Assembly: GCA_011051475.1 (NCBI GenBank) | Contig: DRLE01000189.1 | Location: 1-12,540, forward strand | Reading direction: 5' to 3' | DNA length: 12,540 bases | DNA from: Gammaproteobacteria bacterium | GTDB lineage: Bacteria > Pseudomonadota > Gammaproteobacteria > SZUA-229 | Shown here: positions 7,472-12,540 of the stretch, piece by piece | How positions within the stretch are numbered: the first letter of the stretch is position 1 | Layout: every line of letters starts with the position of its first letter | The notes under the pieces: model-generated | The model's database searches: none | What the model was told of the DNA's origin: nothing | What the model saw: only the letters and a program-made list of their open reading frames with translations | Position numbers and translations under genes: made by a program

Positions 7472-7757
7472 GTAGAAAGAGATATCTGGTCAAGAAAGCT
7501 GAACTTATTGAAAAAAAACGGGCCTCAACGCAGTTTTATGGCTAAAAAGCCTTGCTAATAATATGGAAATCATTGTTTTTCATGAGAAACTTGGGTCCGG
7601 GTTCAGACATTCAACGGTCCTCCCGGCAACATGAGCAGCAAAGAAGACGCGAGGTCTTGTTTGTATACCAGGTCATGCGACAAGGCGGATTTTACATGCA
7701 ATTACTGCAGTCAATATTCCCGAATCGCTCCAGTGAGTCAGAAATAACTTTATGTTG
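7472..7757. other. Divergent intergenic region without a convincing gene
   Basis: Between the norC box and the Fur box I see no persuasive gene. An open frame of about 69 codons on the plus strand (7552-7761) begins with a TTG, has no Shine-Dalgarno sequence, shows no recognisable features and runs into the Fur box. A small GGCT-AAAA-AGCC hairpin lies at about 7540-7551. The region presumably holds the upstream part of the promoter for the plus-strand iron permease. Confidence 0.5.
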
Positions 7758-7780
7758 TTAATGATAATTGTTATCATTAA
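7758..7780 (+). promoter_or_regulatory. Fur box upstream of the cytochrome c/FTR1 gene
   Basis: A perfect 10-3-10 palindrome: arm TTAATGATAA, spacer TTG, arm TTATCATTAA. The core GATAAT-TATC pattern agrees closely with the Fur consensus (GATAATGAT repeats). It lies 41 bases before the ATG at 7822 and contains a -10-like GATAAT at 7763-7768, so bound Fur-Fe(II) would block the promoter. This implies expression when iron is scarce. No clear -35 element is seen. Confidence 0.85.
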
Positions 7781-7821
7781 GGAATTGAGGCACTGACACC
7801 CCGTTTTATTTGAGTATCACC

Positions 7822-9714
7822 ATGCGATTTACCCCCTGGCTTTCACCACTCCGGCTTTTTATTCTTCTGTTGATTTTCACTTCTGCGGCCACGGCCACCG
7901 AGCCCAGCAAGACCCGGCAGTTATTACAGCTGATCGATTATGTCGGCGTGGATTATGCCGGCGCGGTGGTTGATGGCAGGGTAGAGAATCCGGCGGAATA
8001 CAATGAAATGCGTGATTTTTCCGCGGGCATACTGCAACAGGTCAATGATCTGCCCGAGCATCCCGCCAAAGCCGAACTGATACAGATGGCCGGCCGCCTG
8101 GCGCAGCTGGTAGAGCAGAAACAGCCGGCGGAAAAGGTCCGCCAGCTTGGCAGCGAAATGCACCGTCGCATTATCGAGGCCTATAATATTATCGTCGTGC
8201 CCCGCAAGGTGCCGGACATGGCACAGGCCGCTGCGCTTTATGCTGAAAACTGCGCCTCCTGCCACGGTGAAAAAGGCTTTGGTGATGGTCCTGCCGCCGC
8301 CGAACTCGATCCGCCGCCAATCAACTTTCATAATGAAGAGCGTTACCGCCAGCGCACGCTGTATGGCCTGCACAGCACCATCAGCCAGGGCGTTGGTGGC
8401 ACCGCCATGCCTGCCTATGAACAGCTGAGTGATGACGAGCGCTGGTCACTGGCGTTTTATGTCGGCGCCATGGGCGCAGCCGACAGCGATGTGCCGGTCG
8501 CGGAAAGTCCGCTGCTTAATCTGGCAAAACTGACCACAATGACGCCGGCACAGGCCGAGGCCGCGTTCGGCAGCGAAGGCGCGGCGATTATGGCGCATCT
8601 GCGGCACAACCCCGACCTGCTTTACAATACGCACTCCAGGCTGGACTTCGCCCGGCACAAGCTGGCCGATGCGCTTTCCGCCTACCGTAGCAATGATCCG
8701 AAAAAGGCCTACCAGTACGCGGTGGAAGCCTATCTGGAAGGCTTTGAGCTGGTCGAGCAGAACGTCAATGCCTTTGACAAACAGCTGCGCCTTGATATCG
8801 AAGTGGCCATGACCGGCCTGCGCAACGAGATACGCTCGGGTAAACCCGCCGACAGCATTGCAGCGGAAATCATTGAAATCAATATGCTGCTGGACCAGGC
8901 CGAGGAGTTGCTGCGCAACCAGAGCCTGTCCGGCGGTGCCGCCTTTACCAGCGCTTTCTTTATATTGTTGCGCGAAGGCCTGGAAGCCCTGCTGATCGTG
9001 GCTGCGCTGGTCGCCTTCCTGGTGCGCACCAACCGACGTGACGGCCTGCGCTATATTCACATGGGCTGGATCAGCGCCATCGTTCTGGGCGTGCTGACCT
9101 GGTGGGCATCGGTTTCGCTGATCAGCATTTCAGGCGCTTCACGTGAAATCACCGAGGGCGTCGGCGCCATTGTCGCCACCGTGGTTCTGCTGTATGTCGG
9201 TTTCTGGATGCATGACAAAACCAGTGCCGCCAAATGGAAGGCCTTTATCGATGACAGCATGCACAAGGCGCTGACATCGGGCACTTTGTGGACGCTGACG
9301 GGGCTGTCGTTTATTGCGGTTTACCGCGAGGCCTTTGAGACCATTCTGTTCTACCAGGCGCTGTGGGCGCAGGCCGACAAGGCCGGGCAATCCATGGCCT
9401 TTACCGGTTTTCTTTCCGCCGTGGCAGTGCTGGCCGTACTGGGCTGGCTGATTATGAAGTACAGCGTGCGCCTGCCATTGCGCGAGTTCTTTGCCGTTAC
9501 CGGTGGTCTGATGTTTGTGCTGGCGATTATCTTTGCCGGCAAGGGCATTGCCGCGCTGCAGGAAGCCGGCATCATTACGGCGACACCGGTAGACTTTATC
9601 CGCATTGACCTTTTGGGTATTTATCCGAATATGCAGGGGCTGATCGTGCAGCTGGTGCTGATACTGCTTGCAGTGTATCTGTGGAATAAAAAGTCGTCGG
9701 CCGGGCGTGGCTGA
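7822..9714 (+). CDS. Cytochrome c/FTR1 family iron permease fusion
   Basis: 630 residues. Order: signal peptide (about 1-26, ending ATATEP); a helical periplasmic region to about 130; a cytochrome c domain with CASCH (C144, C147, H148) and likely Met ligand M196 in GTAMPAY; a second helical region (about 235-370); then an FTR1-type permease with about seven membrane segments. The permease carries REGLE at 384-388 and REAFE at 502-506, the acidic iron-binding motifs of FTR1/EfeU. FTR1 permeases move iron across the membrane coupled to its oxidation state. Here an attached heme c could supply the redox step normally done by a separate oxidase or EfeB-like protein, but this is inference. A TTG at 7810 is also in frame; I prefer the ATG at 7822 because it begins directly with the signal peptide. 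The Fur box upstream supports an iron-uptake role. Confidence 0.92.
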   Translation: MRFTPWLSPLRLFILLLIFTSAATATEPSKTRQLLQLIDYVGVDYAGAVVDGRVENPAEYNEMRDFSAGILQQVNDLPEHPAKAELIQMAGRLAQLVEQKQPAEKVRQLGSEMHRRIIEAYNIIVVPRKVPDMAQAAALYAENCASCHGEKGFGDGPAAAELDPPPINFHNEERYRQRTLYGLHSTISQGVGGTAMPAYEQLSDDERWSLAFYVGAMGAADSDVPVAESPLLNLAKLTTMTPAQAEAAFGSEGAAIMAHLRHNPDLLYNTHSRLDFARHKLADALSAYRSNDPKKAYQYAVEAYLEGFELVEQNVNAFDKQLRLDIEVAMTGLRNEIRSGKPADSIAAEIIEINMLLDQAEELLRNQSLSGGAAFTSAFFILLREGLEALLIVAALVAFLVRTNRRDGLRYIHMGWISAIVLGVLTWWASVSLISISGASREITEGVGAIVATVVLLYVGFWMHDKTSAAKWKAFIDDSMHKALTSGTLWTLTGLSFIAVYREAFETILFYQALWAQADKAGQSMAFTGFLSAVAVLAVLGWLIMKYSVRLPLREFFAVTGGLMFVLAIIFAGKGIAALQEAGIITATPVDFIRIDLLGIYPNMQGLIVQLVLILLAVYLWNKKSSAGRG

Positions 9715-9734
9715 GGTTTTTTAGAAGCGGTTTT

Positions 9735-9910
9735 GCCGCAAAGGACGCAAAGAGCGCGAAGAAAAGCACATTAACTGGTTTTACTCTGGTTATTACGAGC
9801 GTCAGCGAAGTAATCTGGTTAAGTCACTCACTGGTCGAGATTACTTCGCTGATGCTCGTAATGACGTAGGTAGCTTTTGCTTTTCTTCGCGCTTTTTGGT
9901 CCTTCGCGGC
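9735..9910. repeat. Nested inverted-repeat (REP/MITE-like) element between convergent genes
   Basis: The outer arms (9735-9768 and 9878-9910) are imperfect inverted copies of a GCCGC(A/G)AAGGAC...AGCGCGAAGAAAAGCA type sequence; the last 16 bases match exactly. Inside lies a second pair, 9792-9816 and 9838-9862, inverted with one mismatch in 25 bases, each arm itself partly palindromic (ATTAC...GTAAT). The whole can fold into one long hairpin. Both sequence types resemble repeats scattered in many bacterial genomes. It fills most of the gap between the convergent iron permease and ferredoxin genes and may act as a two-way transcript end. Confidence 0.8.
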
Positions 9911-9938
9911 CCTGCGCAGCAAAAACCAATCGACGCAC

Positions 9939-10580
9939 TCACCCTGCAGAGCGGATAGTAATCGCTTTCGGTTCGGTAATACAGCTTTCCCGGCACAGGC
10001 CGCAGCCGGTGCAGAGCAACTGATCGATGACGGGCGTGGCCCTGTCCAGGCCCAGGGCGCCATCAACCGGACAACTGTGAAGACAGGCGCCGCACTCCGG
10101 GCCGCTGAAGGGCAGGCAGGTATTTTCATCGATACTGGCGATCGCCAGTTTTGGCAATACGGGCTTTTGTTTATCAGGTTCTGCCAGGCCGTTTTCTGCT
10201 TCGCTGTTGTTTTCGTCTGCTTCCGGTTTTTCTGTTTCTTCTTCCGGCCGTTTTAATGCGCCTGTGTCGCAGGCCATGACACAGGGCCAGTCAGCGCACA
10301 GGTGGCAGCCTTTGTTAAGCAGGTCCATCGCCGGGGTGCCTGCGGCCTTGATGCCGACCCTTGCCGACAGGCCGAAGATAACCTGATGAGGGCAGGCCTC
10401 TATGCAATCCGTGCAGCGGCTGCAGGCCAGCAGGAACTCCAGTTCGTGAATGGCAAAGGGCGGGCGTATCCAGCGTGAGGCCTGTTTTTTGACTTTTGCG
10501 TCAGCGGCCTTGACCACCGCCTTGCCAACACTGTCGCCGCCTTTCTTGATTGCCGACCTGAAAAATGAGCGCCTGTCCAT
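9939..10580 (-). CDS. NapF/MauM-like ferredoxin with four 4Fe-4S motifs
   Basis: 213 residues. Four cysteine groups: C53, C56, C59, C63; C92, C95, C100, C104; C155, C163, C166, C170; and C190, C193, C196, C200. Spacing and the IRPP segment before the first group resemble NapF; the second group (CHLCADWPCVMAC) looks more like NapG/MauM. It likely passes electrons to or from the membrane polyferredoxin encoded just upstream. The N-terminus has an RRSFF motif but no hydrophobic stretch after it, so export by Tat is doubtful and a cytoplasmic location is more likely. An acidic, low-complexity linker (about 111-142) separates the two halves. I chose the ATG at 10580, with AAGGA seven bases upstream and a 14-base gap to the previous gene, over the ATG at 10631, which would overlap that gene. 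Confidence 0.85.
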   Translation of the reverse strand: MDRRSFFRSAIKKGGDSVGKAVVKAADAKVKKQASRWIRPPFAIHELEFLLACSRCTDCIEACPHQVIFGLSARVGIKAAGTPAMDLLNKGCHLCADWPCVMACDTGALKRPEEETEKPEADENNSEAENGLAEPDKQKPVLPKLAIASIDENTCLPFSGPECGACLHSCPVDGALGLDRATPVIDQLLCTGCGLCRESCITEPKAITIRSAG

Positions 10581-10594
10581 TTCTGTATCCTTGC

Positions 10595-12127
10595 CTACAT
10601 TCGCATGGTCATGGGTTGCATCAACAGCCACAGGTGAAAGCCGGTAATGCCAATGGCAAACAGCAGCATGGGCAGCAGTTTCAGCGCGGCTCTGGGGTCA
10701 TTCGCACTGATGATACTGAGGCCACGGTGGCGAATGACCTGCAGTGCGATCCAGAAACCGAATATCATCAGTCCGGCCTGTATGGCGAACAGACTGTCCT
10801 GTGAAATCCACATGGTCATATGGCGCATGTGTTTTTCCATCATGCTAAGCGGTACGGTATCGATACCCAGCGGGTTCATAAAAACCTCGCCAAGACCGAC
10901 GCTTTCACGCACCAGGTGATTCAGGTTGTGCGCCATGTGGTAGGCAAAGGCCAGCGGCAGGGCGACAAAGGCAAACGTGGCAAACAGTTTCCGGTAGGGC
11001 ATACCGGTGCCACTGACACGCCGGGTGATTTCGACAAACAGTGAATAAATAGCGGCAATTATCAGCAGGCTGGCCAGCAGGCCAATGGTAAAGCTTCCCA
11101 GCAGCTGGCCGGAATCTCCAATGGCCTGTCCCAGCTGGCTGATCCACTGTTCCCAGAACGGCATCATGGTCAGGCCGTGAAAACCGGTGAGCGCCAGCAG
11201 CCCGATCATAAACCAGGCCTCATCCCAGTGCGGGCGACCACTGTGCAGGGCTTCGGCACTGGGGGGACGGAAACGCCAGGCGATGTTTTCCTGCGGACAG
11301 CTCTGCGTGCAGTTACCGCAGGAAGTGCAGTAGCTGTTCTGTTTCAGGCGGCCCATCACCAGCCAGGTGGGGCAGGGCTCGACTTCGTCATTGCCGTGGT
11401 AGCAGTCCAGGCTTTCACAACGCTCGCAGATGTCATTATCGATCGGGCGCAGTTCGACCGGGGACAGTTGTGAATAGAAGCCGACGGTGCGGCCGACCGG
11501 GCAGAAATAACGGCAGAAGGCCTTGCGCTGGAATATGGCCAGGGAGGCGGTGGCCAGTACCACCATTAACAACGAGACGCCGGCGGTGGCATAGGGATTG
11601 GTGGTGATGCCCACACCCAGTTCCAGCCAGGTCAGCGCGATAAACATAAACAGTGCCGGCCAGACGCTGGCCAGTTGCCGTGGCACTTTCAGGTTGAGGC
11701 TGTTATTGGGCTCGGCGCGGCGCCACAGCTTGCGGCGCACCAGCCATGTCGCCAGCGCATCCCATGGACAGACTGCGCACCAGGCCGAGCCCAGGAAAAA
11801 GACCGAGAGAATCAGGCCTGACCACCACAGGTTCCAGGTCAGTTCGGTGGCAAGGTTGCGCTCGGCAATCGGTGTGCCGAACAGGCCGGCGATGATAATG
11901 AGCAGAAAAAAACCGACCATGATGAATTTCAGCAGGAGCAGGACCCAGCGGTTGGTGACCAGCTGGCGCACGCCCCTGCCGATAAACGGAATATTGACCA
12001 GACTGATAACCGAGTTGCTGATGCGCGCGGGCACCGGCCTGGCGAGCAACCAGATGACGGTCATCAGCATAAAGCCGGCAATGATCAGACCCCAGTAGTC
12101 CGGCAGGCCAGGGTGGGTCATGATCAT
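10595..12127 (-). CDS. NapH/NosR-like membrane polyferredoxin with His-rich C-terminal membrane half
   Basis: 510 residues with roughly ten membrane segments. The N-terminal half has WCAVCP (C117, C120), CRYFCP (C205, C209), a cysteine group at C234, C237, C242 and C252, and a classic 4Fe-4S motif at C267, C270, C273 and C277. This is the layout of NapH and the C-terminal part of NosR, proteins that move electrons between the quinone pool and periplasmic or cytoplasmic partners. The C-terminal half (about 303-510) is not part of NapH. It has further membrane helices with H317, the evenly spaced H397, H400 and H404, and Met/His-rich loops (MEKHMRHMTMW at 430-440 and the Met-rich end), suggesting heme or metal binding. 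The ATG shares its first base with the stop of the upstream gene (TGATG), so the two are translationally coupled. The role is probably in metal-linked electron transfer; the exact partner is unknown. Confidence 0.85.
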   Translation of the reverse strand: MIMTHPGLPDYWGLIIAGFMLMTVIWLLARPVPARISNSVISLVNIPFIGRGVRQLVTNRWVLLLLKFIMVGFFLLIIIAGLFGTPIAERNLATELTWNLWWSGLILSVFFLGSAWCAVCPWDALATWLVRRKLWRRAEPNNSLNLKVPRQLASVWPALFMFIALTWLELGVGITTNPYATAGVSLLMVVLATASLAIFQRKAFCRYFCPVGRTVGFYSQLSPVELRPIDNDICERCESLDCYHGNDEVEPCPTWLVMGRLKQNSYCTSCGNCTQSCPQENIAWRFRPPSAEALHSGRPHWDEAWFMIGLLALTGFHGLTMMPFWEQWISQLGQAIGDSGQLLGSFTIGLLASLLIIAAIYSLFVEITRRVSGTGMPYRKLFATFAFVALPLAFAYHMAHNLNHLVRESVGLGEVFMNPLGIDTVPLSMMEKHMRHMTMWISQDSLFAIQAGLMIFGFWIALQVIRHRGLSIISANDPRAALKLLPMLLFAIGITGFHLWLLMQPMTMRM

Positions 12128-12540
12128 CAGCTGTCTTCCACCTGCCTGTCGCTGCCGGGCTTGCTGTTACTTCGGGTTTCGTCATGCGCATTGCGAAGTT
12201 TGGAGCGCAGCAGACGCTTGCGTTGTACCAGGTTAACGCCAAGCAATATGACAACAATCGCACCGACGGCAATACCGATCGGGCCTACCGAAGCAGGCGG
12301 TCCGATACGCAAAGGAAAATCGATGGTGTAGGGTGTTTCGCCGTCATAAAACTCGGCGGTGATAATGTAATCGCCGTTTTCACTGAATTCAAAACCCTGG
12401 CGGAAAACATTGTCATCGGGTGGCTGTGTACCCAGTATTTCCCTGTTGTCACTGCCAAACATGGTGTCGTCCCTGACTGAGAAAGTGACTTTCCCGCTAT
12501 AGGCTTCGCCATTGTCAATGCGTGTGGCGTAAAGGTTTAC
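12127..12540 (-). CDS. C-terminal part of membrane-anchored periplasmic-domain protein (cut by window edge)
   Basis: The frame is open to the right edge, so the 137 residues visible are only the C-terminus. The visible part begins with a beta-rich segment (alternating pattern such as GDYIITAEFYDG and YTIDFPLRIG) that looks like an immunoglobulin-like or FixH/YtkA-like periplasmic domain. One membrane helix follows (about GPIGIAVGAIVVILLGVNLV), then a short basic cytoplasmic tail. No metal motif is seen in the visible part. It is translationally coupled to the polyferredoxin, so it probably belongs to the same membrane complex. I do not recognise the family with certainty. The internal ATG at 12462 is not likely to be the start. 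Confidence 0.7.
   Translation of the reverse strand, partial: VNLYATRIDNGEAYSGKVTFSVRDDTMFGSDNREILGTQPPDDNVFRQGFEFSENGDYIITAEFYDGETPYTIDFPLRIGPPASVGPIGIAVGAIVVILLGVNLVQRKRLLRSKLRNAHDETRSNSKPGSDRQVEDS

Noticed and set aside
7552..7761. Small plus-strand frame of 69 codons before the Fur box
   Set aside because: TTG start, no ribosome-binding site, no recognisable features, and it ends inside the Fur box.
9727..9739. Small GCGG-TTTTG-CCGC hairpin after the iron permease gene as a terminator
   Set aside because: Only a four-base stem and no T run follows on the plus strand. The larger inverted repeat next to it is the more likely transcript end.
10581..10631. Longer ferredoxin start at 10631
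   Set aside because: It would overlap the preceding gene by 37 bases, and its sequence lacks family features. The ATG at 10580 has a good AAGGA site.

Overview
The window looks like a denitrification locus next to an iron-uptake locus from a chromosome of moderate GC content. Gene content, the E. coli-like Fur and FNR/DNR boxes and the NapF-type ferredoxin suggest a denitrifying gammaproteobacterium (possibly another proteobacterium). No rRNA, tRNA, transposase or CRISPR array is visible, and I cannot name a genus.

Layout. Bases 1-416 hold no gene but contain a cluster of TTAGACAGAAA-type repeats. Bases 7396 down to 417 (minus strand) form a tightly packed nitric oxide reductase operon in the order norC, norB, norE, norF, norQ, a 149-residue membrane protein, a membrane polyferredoxin, norD. 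Bases about 7397-7821 are a divergent control region. It has an FNR/DNR-type box correctly placed for norC and a 10-3-10 palindromic Fur box just before the plus-strand gene. Bases 7822-9714 (plus) encode a cytochrome c/FTR1-type iron permease fusion. Bases 9715-9938 are a nested inverted-repeat element between convergent genes. Bases 12540 down to 9939 (minus) are a second operon: the C-terminal part of a periplasmic-domain protein with one membrane anchor, cut by the window edge, then a 510-residue NapH/NosR-like membrane polyferredoxin, then a NapF/MauM-like ferredoxin.

How the parts work together. NorC (membrane-anchored cytochrome c) passes electrons to NorB, which reduces 2 NO to N2O at a heme b3/FeB centre. 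All expected metal ligands are present. NorQ (MoxR-type AAA+ ATPase) and NorD (VWA protein) are the usual pair that activates the reductase. NorE and NorF are small accessory membrane proteins. The extra membrane protein and polyferredoxin between norQ and norD are less standard. A second FNR/DNR-type box before norQ suggests that the maturation half of the operon can be transcribed separately. The FTR1 fusion and the convergent polyferredoxin operon may form one iron acquisition or iron redox module, but that link rests only on adjacency and domain logic.

Points most worth checking: norE has no standard start codon upstream of its conserved N-terminus; the 510-residue polyferredoxin has a His/Met-rich membrane half that may bind metal or heme; the cytochrome-iron permease sits convergent to it; and there are two unexplained repeat structures, at 97-154 and 9735-9910.
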